From an uncultured Eubacteriales bacterium (lineage in GTDB: Bacteria; Bacillota_I; Bacilli_A; RF39; UBA660): a DNA stretch of 64,000 bases. Shown here one piece after another: positions 51,553 through 60,481 of the stretch. The first letter of the stretch is position 1, and every line of letters starts with the position of its first letter. The position numbers and the translations under genes were made by a program. The stretch covers positions 52,662-116,661 of the forward strand of contig CAJMAC010000003.1 in assembly GCA_905211265.1 (NCBI GenBank), in the 5' to 3' direction. The notes below the pieces were generated by a model. That model was not told the DNA's origin. It was given only the letters and a program-made list of their open reading frames with translations, and searched no databases.

Positions 51553-51784
51553 ATGTATTCTATGCCATTACATAACTTAAAAGTTATTACATGATTTTAA
51601 AAGCCTTAAAAAGTCTTTTAAAAGAATTTAGATACCTTAAAAAGTTATCTAAATTTAATTGTTTGTATAGATTATAGTTAATATTTATGATAAAATAATT
51701 ATTAGTGCAAGAATATTTTATTGTAGGAATAGTTAGTTAGTACTAAGCCGAATTTTGTGAAAAAACAATTAAATAAATAAAGAA
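51553..51784 (+). repeat. non-coding interval with a run of hairpins (family members 2 and 3)
   Basis: Three palindromes follow uvrC: ATAACTT/AAGTTAT (about 51573-51588), TTTTAAAAG/CTTTTAAAA (51595-51603, 51615-51623) and ATTTAGATA/TATCTAAAT (51626-51634, 51646-51654). The last two share the identical 11-nt loop CCTTAAAAAGT. None is followed by a clear T run. No gene is seen here. Confidence 0.6.
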
Positions 51785-51799
51785 ATGAGTGAAGTTTAT

Positions 51800-52057
51800 A
51801 TGGATGAATATAAAAGTATGAGAGAATTATTTAATAGTTTAAAGCCTGCGTTTGATGTTAAATTAAGATTAATTAATAAAGATTATGATTATATAACTAG
51901 AACTGATATATGGAATTATTTAAAGATAAATAAATGGTGTAAGGATGTTAATTTAAGTATATCTGAAATGGTTGATGATATAATGATGGTTGATATTTAT
52001 AAAGTAGATAGATTTTTAAAAGATCATTTAAAGAAAAATGATAGAAATATGTTATAG
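51800..52057 (+). CDS. comN: ComN-like post-transcriptional regulator
   Basis: 85-residue protein of the family (ComN/YrzD) that controls localisation and translation of comE mRNA in B. subtilis. The pattern SMRELFNSLKPAFDVKLRLI, then YDYITRTDIWNYLKINKWCK and LSISEMVDDIMMVDIYKV, matches the ComN core including the IWxYL stretch. ATG 51800 is preferred (SD-like GAGTGA 7 bp upstream); ATG 51785 is possible. In Bacillus comN also lies next to secDF. Overlaps the upstream ATG of the next gene region. Confidence 0.82.
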   Translation: MDEYKSMRELFNSLKPAFDVKLRLINKDYDYITRTDIWNYLKINKWCKDVNLSISEMVDDIMMVDIYKVDRFLKDHLKKNDRNML

Positions 52058-52067
52058 AGGTAAAGAA

Positions 52068-52316
52068 ATGAATGAATTAAAAATAAATCATGTATATAAA
52101 CATTTTAAAGGAGATTTATATTTAGTATTAGATGTTGCAATAAACAGTGAAACTAATGAAGAAATGGTTGTATATAGAGCATTATATGGTGAAAATAAAT
52201 TATATGTAAGAAATAAAGATATGTTTTTAAGTGAAGTAGATCATAATAAATATCCTAACTTCAAAGAAAAATATCGTTTTACTTTACAAAATATTAAAAG
52301 CGTTAAAGAAAAATAG
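52068..52316 (+). CDS. DUF1653 protein
   Basis: 82-residue small beta-rich protein with the DUF1653 signature: NHVYKHFKGDLYLVLDVAIN, SETNEEMVVYRALYG and KDMFLSEVDHNKYP. Function unknown. The start is ATG 52068, with AGAGGT 8 bp before it; the in-frame ATG at 52038 lies inside comN. It sits between comN and secDF and is probably part of the same transcript. Confidence 0.85.
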   Translation: MNELKINHVYKHFKGDLYLVLDVAINSETNEEMVVYRALYGENKLYVRNKDMFLSEVDHNKYPNFKEKYRFTLQNIKSVKEK

Positions 52317-52330
52317 AAAGAAGTGAAAGT

Positions 52331-54625
52331 ATGAATTTTAATTTAATTATGTTAATATTAGGTATACTTTTAGTTATATCTATTATATTAATTTTAGTTA
52401 TAAAGAATAAAAAGTTTAAAGTAATACCAGGTATATTAATATCTCTTGTTATTGCTATAAGTGGTAGTTTATATTTACCTAAATTAATGGATAAAATTAA
52501 TTATGGATTAGATTTACAAGGAGGATTTGAAGTATTATATCAAGTTAGTCCAATTGAAGGAGAACTTAATAGTGATATGGTATATAATACTTATAAATCT
52601 ATATTAAAAAGAATAGATATTTTAGGAGTTAGTGAACCAGAAATATCTATTGAAGGTGAAGATAAAATAAGAATAAGACTTGCAGGAGTAAAAAATAAAG
52701 ATGAAGCAAGAGAAATATTATCTTCAACTGCAGTTTTAACATTTAGAGATCCTTCGGATAATATCTTATTAACTTCTGATGTTCTTGGAGGTAATGCAAA
52801 AGTATCTACAGATAATCAAGGAAGATATGTAATAAGCTTATCAATAAAAGATAAAGATGCTTTTTATGAAGCTACTAAAAAAGTAAAAGATATGATGGAT
52901 AACAGAATGGTTATTTGGTTAGATTTTGAAGAAGGAGTAGATTCATTTAGAAAAGAAGAAAAGAAATGTGGTAGTGATAGTTCTAATTGTTTATCTGCAC
53001 CATATGTAAATGAAGCTTTTGCTAGTGATGTTGTAATTCAAGGAAACTTTACTAAAGAATCTGCAAAGAAATTAACTGATTTAATTAATTCAGGAGCATT
53101 ACCTACAAAATTAGAAGAAATATCTAGTCGTACAGTGGAAGCTTCTTTTGGAGAAAATGCTTTAAATAAAACATTAATTGCAGGTGTTATTGGAATAATT
53201 TTAGTAATTATATTAATGATTATAATATATAGATTTTCAGGATTTATTACCGGAGTTTGTTTTATAATTTATACTGTTTGTTCATTATATATATTCTATT
53301 TAATAAACGGAGTATTAACATTACCTGGTATTGCTGCAATGTTACTAGGTATAGGTATGGCTGCAGACTCTGCAATTATATGTTATGAAAGAATTAAAGA
53401 ACAATTAAAAATAGGTAATAATTTAAGTAAATCCTTTGAAATAGGTAATAAAACTTCATTAAGTAGTATAATAGACTCTAATATTACTACAATAATTGTA
53501 GCAATCATATTATTTATTCTTGGACAAAGTAGTGTTAAAGGATTTGCTACTATGTTAATTATTAATATTATTGTTACTGTTATAGTAATGGTATATTTAG
53601 AAAGACAAATATTAAAATTATTTATTAAAACAACATACTTTGATGATAAATTAAATTTATTTATTGGAATAAGTAAAAAGAAAATAACTAAATCAAAAGA
53701 AATAGAAGTTCCATTTAAAAAGTTAAATTTTATTTCTATTGCTAAAAAATATACAATTGGTATACTTGTAGTTATAATAGTATGTGGTATTGCTACTATA
53801 TTTACCAAATATAATCTAGGAGTAGATTTTACTGGTGGTACTAGTATTACTATTAATAATAATACTGATTTAACTAATGATATAAAAGAGTTAAACTATA
53901 CTTTAAAAGATTATAAAATAGAAAATAATAATTCTACATATATAATTGATGAAGTATTAAATAAAGACGAAATAAAAAGTTTAAATAATTATATTGAATC
54001 TAATTATGAATTATCTTCAGATATCTATGTAGTAAGTGATGTAGTTAAAAAAGAATTAGTTAAGAATGCTATTAAAGCTTTAATTATATCTAGTATTGCA
54101 ATTATCATTTATGTAAGTATTAGATTTAAGTTTAATTATGCTATTAGTGGTATTATTGCTTTATTACATGATGTAGTATTAACTATATTATTCTTTGGAT
54201 TATTTAATATAGAAATAAATTCTACCTTTATCGCAGCAATTCTTACTATAATAGGTTATTCAATTAATGATACTATTGTAACATTTGATATGATAAGAGA
54301 ATTATATAAAGAAAAGAAGAATGTTAAAACTAGTGAAGATATAAATAAAATAGTAGATACTAGTGTTAAAAGAGTATTATCTAGAACTATATTAACTAGT
54401 GTTACTACAATTATACCTGTAATTATGTTACTTATTATGGGTGCTAAAGAAATAGTTAATTTTAATATAGCATTACTCGTAGGATTTATTTTTGGTACAT
54501 TATCAAGTATCTTTGTATCTAATTATTTATGGAGTAAATTAGAGTACATTAGAATTACTAAGCCAATCAAAGATGATGATGACGACGAAATAACTGAATA
54601 TAAAGTAAAAGGAATTAATTGTTAA
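52331..54625 (+). CDS. secDF: SecDF protein-export membrane protein (fused SecD-SecF)
   Basis: Proton-driven helper of Sec translocation, 764 residues, twelve helices expected. The SecD half has the GLDLQGGFEVLYQV motif, the P1 domain and AMLLGIGMAADSAIICYERI in helix 4-5. The SecF half begins near residue 450, with NLGVDFTGGTSITI and IIGYSINDTIVTFDMIREL. A small Cys pair (KKCGSDSSNCLS) is inserted in the first extracellular domain. Fusion into one chain is typical of Bacillus and relatives. A terminator follows. Confidence 0.95.
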   Translation: MNFNLIMLILGILLVISIILILVIKNKKFKVIPGILISLVIAISGSLYLPKLMDKINYGLDLQGGFEVLYQVSPIEGELNSDMVYNTYKSILKRIDILGVSEPEISIEGEDKIRIRLAGVKNKDEAREILSSTAVLTFRDPSDNILLTSDVLGGNAKVSTDNQGRYVISLSIKDKDAFYEATKKVKDMMDNRMVIWLDFEEGVDSFRKEEKKCGSDSSNCLSAPYVNEAFASDVVIQGNFTKESAKKLTDLINSGALPTKLEEISSRTVEASFGENALNKTLIAGVIGIILVIILMIIIYRFSGFITGVCFIIYTVCSLYIFYLINGVLTLPGIAAMLLGIGMAADSAIICYERIKEQLKIGNNLSKSFEIGNKTSLSSIIDSNITTIIVAIILFILGQSSVKGFATMLIINIIVTVIVMVYLERQILKLFIKTTYFDDKLNLFIGISKKKITKSKEIEVPFKKLNFISIAKKYTIGILVVIIVCGIATIFTKYNLGVDFTGGTSITINNNTDLTNDIKELNYTLKDYKIENNNSTYIIDEVLNKDEIKSLNNYIESNYELSSDIYVVSDVVKKELVKNAIKALIISSIAIIIYVSIRFKFNYAISGIIALLHDVVLTILFFGLFNIEINSTFIAAILTIIGYSINDTIVTFDMIRELYKEKKNVKTSEDINKIVDTSVKRVLSRTILTSVTTIIPVIMLLIMGAKEIVNFNIALLVGFIFGTLSSIFVSNYLWSKLEYIRITKPIKDDDDDEITEYKVKGINC

Positions 54626-54628
54626 AAG

Positions 54629-54654
54629 TACTTAAGAAAAACTTAAGTATTTTT
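54629..54654 (+). terminator. intrinsic terminator after secDF
   Basis: Eight-base-pair stem TACTTAAG/CTTAAGTA (54629-54636, 54642-54649), AAAAA loop, T5 tail. Confidence 0.85.
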
Positions 54655-54679
54655 CTTGAAATTTATTAAAGTTAAAGAT

Positions 54680-54707
54680 TTACAATCTTTTATTCTTATT
54701 GTATAAT
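54680..54707 (+). promoter_or_regulatory. promoter of the ABC exporter genes
   Basis: TTACAA (54680-54685), 16-bp spacer and TATAAT (54702-54707), 17 bp before the start codon. Confidence 0.6.
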
Positions 54708-54724
54708 TAATTTAGAGGTGCTAT

Positions 54725-55621
54725 ATGCTAAGAGTATGTAATGTAACAAAAAAATATGGAGATTTAGTTGCAGTAAATAATTTATCTTTTGAAGTAGAAA
54801 AAGGTGAAATATTTGGCTTACTAGGATTAAATGGTGCAGGTAAAACTACAACTTTTAGAATGATTTTAGGTTTAATTGATGACTATACTGGTAATATATA
54901 TTTAGATAATAAAAAGATAGATTATAGTATTACTGATAAGATAGGATTTTTAACTGAAGAAAGGAGTTTATTATTAAAGTTAACAGTTTTAGAACAAATA
55001 AAATTCTATGGTGTACTTAAAGGTATGGATGAAAATACTATTGAAAAGAAATTAGATTATTATTTAGATTTATTTAATATTAAAGAATATAAGAATAAGA
55101 AAATAAAAGAATTATCTAAAGGTAATCAGCAAAAGATACAATTTATTAGTGCTATTATTCATGAACCTAAATTACTTATATTAGATGAACCTTTTAGTGG
55201 ACTTGATCCTATTAATGTAGAATTATTTAAGAGTGTTATAATTTCTTTAAAGGAAAAAGGTACTAGTATAATATTTTCTACTCATAGAATGGAACATGTA
55301 GAATTATTTTGCGATAAGATAGTTATTTTAGTTAAGGGTAATAATGTTTTAAGCGGTAGACTTAAAGATATAAAAGAAAACTATAAAAAGAAAAATATAT
55401 TTATTAAAGGTGAAGTTGATATTGATAAAATTAAATCATTAGAAGGTGTAATTAATGTGATAATGGAAAATGATAAATATATTGTTAAAATTAAAGATAA
55501 TAGTTATATAGATAGTGTATTTAAAATTGTATCTAAGGGTAAAAATATTCAAGAATTTTTTGTCGAAGATGCAAGTTTAAATGAAATATTTGTTAATGTA
55601 GTAGGTGAAAACTATGAATAA
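54725..55621 (+). CDS. ABC transporter ATP-binding protein (NatA/DRA type)
   Basis: 298 residues. Walker A GLNGAGKTTTFRM, Q-loop region TEERSLLLKLTVLEQIKFYG, signature LSKGNQQKIQFISAI (LSGGQ variant with Lys), Walker B LLILDEPFSGLDPIN and the switch histidine in IIFSTHRMEHVE. The C-terminal 80 residues form the regulatory extension of the NatA/antibiotic-exporter type. Coupled to the following permease (8-bp overlap). The substrate (sodium, drug or peptide) is unknown. Confidence 0.92.
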   Translation: MLRVCNVTKKYGDLVAVNNLSFEVEKGEIFGLLGLNGAGKTTTFRMILGLIDDYTGNIYLDNKKIDYSITDKIGFLTEERSLLLKLTVLEQIKFYGVLKGMDENTIEKKLDYYLDLFNIKEYKNKKIKELSKGNQQKIQFISAIIHEPKLLILDEPFSGLDPINVELFKSVIISLKEKGTSIIFSTHRMEHVELFCDKIVILVKGNNVLSGRLKDIKENYKKKNIFIKGEVDIDKIKSLEGVINVIMENDKYIVKIKDNSYIDSVFKIVSKGKNIQEFFVEDASLNEIFVNVVGENYE

Positions 55622-56918
55622 GAAATTATGGTATTTAACTAGGTTAAGCCTAAATAAAAAAATTAAATCTAAATGGTTTGTAGTAGCCAATATAATAATA
55701 TTAATTGTTCTAATAGGTATATTAAATATAGATTATATTATTAAATTATTTGGGGGGGATTTTGATAAATTTACTAATATATTAGTTGTAGATAATACTA
55801 ATTATGTATATGATGATTTAGAGAATATTTATAATGAATCTAGTAAATATATTGAAGATATTAAAAATAGTACAATTACTTTATCTGATAAAACTACTGA
55901 AGAATTAAAGGAAAATTTAAAGGACAAAGATATAATACTTGAAATAAATAATGATAATGATAATTTTATAAATGCTAAAGTTATTGTTAATGGTAGTGTA
56001 GACACAATAATATATCAATTTATTACTACTAGTATTAATCAAGTAAAAACAAATGTTGCCTTAAATTCATATGGTATTGATAAAGATACAATGGATTTAA
56101 TAGAAAAAAGTGTCGATATAGAAAAAATAAATATCAATGAAGATAAAAAAGATGATGATTTAACTAATTTAGCACTTGGTGTAATATTTCCAATAGTGAT
56201 ATTACCTGTATTCTTACTTGTTACTTATTTAGTTCAAATGATTGGTTCAGAAATAAATGAAGAAAAAAGTACTAAATCTATGGAAATAATTATATCTAAT
56301 GTTAGTCCTGAAGTACACTTCTTATCTAAATTAATTTCTAGTAATACTTTTGTTTTATTCCAAGGATTACTTATGATTATATATTCATTATTTGGAGGAT
56401 TACTTAGACTTATATTAAGTGGAGGTAATGTATTATCTAGTAATAATGAAGTATTATCTGAAATTACTGATACTATAAGTAGATTAGATATATTAAGTAA
56501 ATTATCTAATGCAATACCTTTAACATTAATTTTAATTATAGTTACATTTATTGCATATTCATTACTTTCAGGAATACTTGCTTCGATGACTACTAATATG
56601 GAAGATTTTCAACAATTACAAACTCCAATTATGGTAATTAGTTTATTAGGATTCTATTTATCAATGGCTTCAAGTATGTTTGATGGAAGTGTATTTATAA
56701 GAATTATGTCATACTTACCATTTATATCTTTATTCTTATCACCAGCTTTGTTTTTAGTAGGACAAATTACTTTAGTTGATGTAAGTATATCAGTATTAGT
56801 AATGGTTGTATTAATATTCTTATTATATAAATATGGACTTAAAATATATAAAGTAGGTATACTTAATTATTCTTCTTCAGATTTATGGAAGAAAATATTT
56901 AAAGCAATAAAAAGTTAA
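55614..56918 (+). CDS. ABC-2 type permease (NatB-like)
   Basis: 434 residues; one N-terminal helix, a large extracellular domain (about 45-185) and five further helices near 190-420, the NatB/ABC-2 membrane layout. GSEINEEKSTKSMEIIISNV is the typical coupling-helix segment and LSPALFLVGQI lies in the last membrane pair. Start ATG 55614 overlaps the ATPase stop (ATGAATAA); the in-frame GTG at 55605 is part of AGGTGA, the SD. Partner of the preceding ATPase. Confidence 0.9.
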   Translation: MNKKLWYLTRLSLNKKIKSKWFVVANIIILIVLIGILNIDYIIKLFGGDFDKFTNILVVDNTNYVYDDLENIYNESSKYIEDIKNSTITLSDKTTEELKENLKDKDIILEINNDNDNFINAKVIVNGSVDTIIYQFITTSINQVKTNVALNSYGIDKDTMDLIEKSVDIEKININEDKKDDDLTNLALGVIFPIVILPVFLLVTYLVQMIGSEINEEKSTKSMEIIISNVSPEVHFLSKLISSNTFVLFQGLLMIIYSLFGGLLRLILSGGNVLSSNNEVLSEITDTISRLDILSKLSNAIPLTLILIIVTFIAYSLLSGILASMTTNMEDFQQLQTPIMVISLLGFYLSMASSMFDGSVFIRIMSYLPFISLFLSPALFLVGQITLVDVSISVLVMVVLIFLLYKYGLKIYKVGILNYSSSDLWKKIFKAIKS

Positions 56919-56940
56919 TATATGGATTCTTCCATATATT
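56917..56940 (+). terminator. hairpin between the permease gene and tRNA
   Basis: Perfect 10-bp stem AATATATGGA/TCCATATATT with a 4-nt loop, only 3 bp before the tRNA. There is no T run, so it may mark tRNA processing rather than termination. Confidence 0.5.
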
Positions 56941-56943
56941 CAT

Positions 56944-57017
56944 GCCAAATTAGTTCAATGATAGAACAAATCCCTCGTAATGATTAGACGCAGGTTTGAT
57001 TCCTACATTTGGCACCA
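56944..57017 (+). tRNA. tRNA-Thr (anticodon CGU), CCA encoded
   Basis: Full cloverleaf: acceptor GCCAAAT/ATTTGGC (56944-56950, 57007-57013), discriminator A and encoded CCA. The D stem is GTTC/GAAC. The anticodon loop is CTCGTAA (56974-56980) with CGT at 56976-56978, reading ACG. The anticodon stem has one C-T mismatch and the T stem one C-A mismatch. The D loop has GA instead of G18G19, and the T loop is TTTGATT instead of TTCGATT, so A19-U56 may replace the universal G19-C56 pair. G1-C72 and C2-G71 fit threonine identity. Confidence 0.85.
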
Positions 57018-57171
57018 TTTGTAATTTAATCCTTATATTATAAGGATTTTAATTTTTCTTGGTCTTGTTTTTATAAGAATTATTTATGTTAACTTGCTTT
57101 TAATGATAATATTGAGAGTAAAAATCTTATAATTAGTGATTTAATAGAATAAATAAAAAAATGAATAAATT

Positions 57172-57195
57172 TAAAAAAGTACCTAATTGGTACTC
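57172..57195 (-). terminator. terminator of the minus-strand 176-residue gene
   Basis: Stem AGTACC/GGTACT (57178-57183, 57189-57194) with loop TAATT; on the minus strand it is followed by TTTTTT. Confidence 0.75.
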
Positions 57196-57215
57196 TTTAA
57201 ATTATAATAATACTA

Positions 57216-57746
57216 TTATATAGAGGTTGTTTTTCTTAAAACTTTAACTTTTTTCTTTGCTTTTTCTTGATTGTTGTTAAAATATTTATTATATTCTTCT
57301 GATTCGTAATCATATGGTTCTGATTCTTTCTCTCTAAATGTTTTAATGGTATATTTATCGTAAACAAAACTAACTCTTTTTACATCATCAGATTTAATTA
57401 TTGTTAAACTTGGGCATACATCCATTAGATTACCATAGTTTAATTTTATTAGCATATTTTCATTTGAAGCATTTTTAGTAGTTAATACTAAATTTTGTTT
57501 AGTATTAATTGTTTTAACATAACTTACTATATTCATTTTTTCTTGTGTCGAGATTACACCTGCTAAAATTCTTTGTCCCATATATTTAGATATTAAGTCT
57601 ATTTTTGCAGTACAAAATCCTCGATTATTTGATGCAAAACGATATGTTTGATTAGAATACCATGATGCTAAATCATTAATTGCTTCTTCACTAAGTCCTT
57701 TAATAAAAGTATTAGGTAATGTTAAATAAATATATTTTTTTTCCAT
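57216..57746 (-). CDS. uncharacterised 176-residue protein
   Basis: Soluble protein without signal peptide. The first 130 residues look globular (alternating strands and helices: KYIYLTLPNTFIKGLSEEAI, then ASWYSNQTYRFASNNRGF). The last 45 residues are charged and disordered (ESEPYDYESEEYNKYFNNNQ, then a Lys-rich end KKKVKVLRKTT). I do not recognise the family. It has a consensus promoter and a strong SD (AAAAAGGGGGATA), so it is probably well expressed. Gene is single and divergent from rel. Confidence 0.65.
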   Translation of the reverse strand: MEKKYIYLTLPNTFIKGLSEEAINDLASWYSNQTYRFASNNRGFCTAKIDLISKYMGQRILAGVISTQEKMNIVSYVKTINTKQNLVLTTKNASNENMLIKLNYGNLMDVCPSLTIIKSDDVKRVSFVYDKYTIKTFREKESEPYDYESEEYNKYFNNNQEKAKKKVKVLRKTTSI

Positions 57747-57771
57747 AATATCCCCCTTTTTCGTGATTGAT

Positions 57772-57799
57772 ATTATAGCATAATTGTATAAAATGTCAA
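57772..57799 (-). promoter_or_regulatory. consensus promoter of the 176-residue gene
   Basis: On the minus strand, TTGACA (complement of 57794-57799), 16-bp spacer and TATAAT (complement of 57772-57777). Confidence 0.8.
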
Positions 57800-57881
57800 G
57801 TTATTTTTGATTATATTAAATTTTTGTATTTAAAAATTAATACAATTATAGTATAATATATATGTGATGGAGGTAATGCTT

Positions 57882-60038
57882 GTGAGTATAAAAACTAAAG
57901 ATATTACAATAGAAGATTTGTTAGAACAAGTTAAAACTTATAATAATAATGAAGAAGATTTAAAGTTAATTAAGTCTGCTTATGACTATGCCTATAAAAA
58001 ACATTTTGGACAAAAGAGAATAAGTGGAGATGATTATATAACTCATCCACTTAATGTTGCGTGGATTTTAACAGAGATAAATGCTGATGCTTATGCTATA
58101 TCTGCAGCATTACTTCATGATACAATTGAGGATTCTGATAGTACAAAAGAAGATATTGAAGCACATTTTGGTAGTACTATTGCATTACTTGTTGATGGTG
58201 TAACTAAGATTAATAAAATTAAATTTAGTAGTGAGACTGAGCAAATAGCTGCTAATCAAAGAAAAATTTTAGTAGGTTTATCAGAAGATGTTAGGGTAAT
58301 AATTATAAAATTAGCAGATAGATTACATAATATGAGAACTTTATATGTAATGAGTGAAGAAAAGCAAAAAAGAAAAGCTAAAGAAACATTAGAAATATTA
58401 ACTCCGATTGCTCATAGAATTGGTATATATAAAATTAAATCAGAACTTGAAGATTTATCTTTAAGATATTTAAAACCTGATGCTTATTATGATGTTGTAG
58501 AAAAATTAAATATTAAGAAAACTGCGAGAGACGAAGCAGTTAATAAAATGATGAGTGAAGTATCAGAGTTATTGACTAGTCATAATATTGTTCATGAAAT
58601 AAAAGGTAGAAGTAAGAGTATATATAGTATTTATCAAAAATTAAATAAAGGTAAAAAGTTTGATGATATATATGATATTTTAGCATTAAGAGTATTTGTT
58701 AATACTGAACAAGAATGTTATTTAGCATTAGGATTAATTCATTCAAAGTATAAACCTGTTCCTAAGAGATTTAAAGATTATATTGCTATGCCTAAGACTA
58801 ATTTATATCAATCACTTCATACGACTGTGTTTGGTATTGATGGTGAGTTATTTGAGATACAAATAAGAACTTATGAAATGGATAGAATAGCAGAGTATGG
58901 TATTGCTTCCCACTGGTCATATAAAGAAAATAAAGATGGTAGTATAAAAGATGTAATGGATCAAAAATTACAGTTATTTAGAAGTATTATTGAATTAAAT
59001 GATGAAACTACTTCGAATATTGATTTTGTTGATTCAATTAAAAAAGATGTATTAACTAATGATGTAATATATGTATATACTCCAAAGGGAGATGTAATTG
59101 AATTACCTGAAAAGTCAACACCAGTTGATTTTGCTTATAAAGTACATAGCGAAGTTGGAGATACAATGGTAGGAGCAATAGTTAATGATAATATTGTACC
59201 ACTTAATTATGAACTTAAAACTGGTGATATTATAAAAATTAATACTAATAAGAGTTCTAAACCTAGTAAAGATTGGTTAAACTTTGTTATTACTAGTCAG
59301 GCTAGAAATAGAATTAAATCTTATTATACTAAACAAGAAAAAGATGAGAGTTTAAATAAAGGAATTGAATTATTAAATAATGAAATAAGAAAAAATGATT
59401 TATCTATTACAGAAACTTTATCTAATAAAAATATTGATAAGTTAATTGAGGAATTAAAATTAACTAATGAAAATGAATTATATATTGGTATAGGTTCAGG
59501 TAAATTTACTGCAAGTTCTATTGTAAAAATGTTAACTAAGAAAGAATTACCTAAGAAAGATATTGTAGAAAAAATAAATGAAACTACTTTTAAAAAGGAA
59601 ATAAGTAAAAATGATATTTTAGTCGAAGGTATTGGAGAAATAAAAGTAACTATAAGTAATTGCTGTAAACCTATCCCAGGAGATAATATTATTGGTTATA
59701 TTACTAAAGGTAGTGGAATTACTGTACATAGATCTAATTGTAAGAATATAATTGATTTAGATGAAAGATTAGTTAATGTTAAATGGAATAATAATGTTGT
59801 TCATAAGTATTTAACTGATATAATAGTATATACTAATACTAGTGATAATTTACTTGATATTATTGCTAAAGCTAGTACTAATGGTATTACTATAGATAGT
59901 ATATCTACGATTAATAAAAGTGAATATAAAGTATATAATATGACTGTTTTAGTAGAAAATAAAGAGAAATTAGATAAATATATAGTAGATTTACAAAATT
60001 TGAGTTTTATTAAGAAAGTAGAAAGGTATATAAACTAA
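57882..60038 (+). CDS. relA: bifunctional (p)ppGpp synthetase/hydrolase Rel
   Basis: Long RelA/SpoT homologue of 718 residues. HD hydrolase domain: YITHPLNVAWILTEI, ALLHDTIEDSD and LADRLHNMRTL. Synthetase domain: GRSKSIYSIYQKL, YDILALRVFVN, and RFKDYIAMPKTNLYQSLHTT. Then TGS (VYTPKGDVIELPEKSTPVDF), a Zn-finger-like/helical region with NCCKPIPGDNIIGYITKGSG, and a C-terminal ACT domain. Both activities appear intact. The start is GTG 57882, because GGAGG at 57869-57873 lies 8 bp upstream; earlier GTG/ATG codons would overlap the SD. It ends one base into dtd (TAATG). Confidence 0.95.
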   Translation: MSIKTKDITIEDLLEQVKTYNNNEEDLKLIKSAYDYAYKKHFGQKRISGDDYITHPLNVAWILTEINADAYAISAALLHDTIEDSDSTKEDIEAHFGSTIALLVDGVTKINKIKFSSETEQIAANQRKILVGLSEDVRVIIIKLADRLHNMRTLYVMSEEKQKRKAKETLEILTPIAHRIGIYKIKSELEDLSLRYLKPDAYYDVVEKLNIKKTARDEAVNKMMSEVSELLTSHNIVHEIKGRSKSIYSIYQKLNKGKKFDDIYDILALRVFVNTEQECYLALGLIHSKYKPVPKRFKDYIAMPKTNLYQSLHTTVFGIDGELFEIQIRTYEMDRIAEYGIASHWSYKENKDGSIKDVMDQKLQLFRSIIELNDETTSNIDFVDSIKKDVLTNDVIYVYTPKGDVIELPEKSTPVDFAYKVHSEVGDTMVGAIVNDNIVPLNYELKTGDIIKINTNKSSKPSKDWLNFVITSQARNRIKSYYTKQEKDESLNKGIELLNNEIRKNDLSITETLSNKNIDKLIEELKLTNENELYIGIGSGKFTASSIVKMLTKKELPKKDIVEKINETTFKKEISKNDILVEGIGEIKVTISNCCKPIPGDNIIGYITKGSGITVHRSNCKNIIDLDERLVNVKWNNNVVHKYLTDIIVYTNTSDNLLDIIAKASTNGITIDSISTINKSEYKVYNMTVLVENKEKLDKYIVDLQNLSFIKKVERYIN

Positions 60039-60481
60039 TGAGAATAATAGTACAAAGATGTGATAAGGCAGAAGTAAGAGTAGAAGGGAAAGTAGTAGGT
60101 AAAATTAATTATGGTATGATGTTACTTGTTAGTTTTACTTATGGTGACTCTGAAAAAGAAATAGATTATTTAGTAAATAAAGTATTAAATTTAAGAATAT
60201 TTGATGATGAAAATGGAGTAATGAATAAAAGTATATTAGATATAAATGGTGAGATATTATCTATTAGTCAGTTTACTTTATATGCAAATACTTCAAAAGG
60301 TAATAGACCAAGTTATATTGATGCTTTAAAAGGGGAAGACGCAATTAAATTATATGATATGTTTAATGAAAAACTAAAAAGTAAGATACATACTGAAACA
60401 GGGGTATTTGGTGCAGAAATGAAAGTTGATTTTATAAATGATGGACCAATTACTATATTACTAGAAAAGGAGAATAAGTAA
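60038..60481 (+). CDS. dtd: D-aminoacyl-tRNA deacylase
   Basis: 147 residues. DTD hydrolyses D-aminoacyl-tRNA and mischarged Gly-tRNA-Ala. Seen: MRIIVQRCDKAEVRVEGKVV, the catalytic-region SQFTLYANTSKGNRPSY (SQxT motif) and NDGPITILLE, the NGPVT-type motif with an inserted Asp. Coupled by one-base overlaps to rel upstream and the AI-2E gene downstream, keeping the Bacillus relA-dtd order. Confidence 0.95.
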   Translation: MRIIVQRCDKAEVRVEGKVVGKINYGMMLLVSFTYGDSEKEIDYLVNKVLNLRIFDDENGVMNKSILDINGEILSISQFTLYANTSKGNRPSYIDALKGEDAIKLYDMFNEKLKSKIHTETGVFGAEMKVDFINDGPITILLEKENK

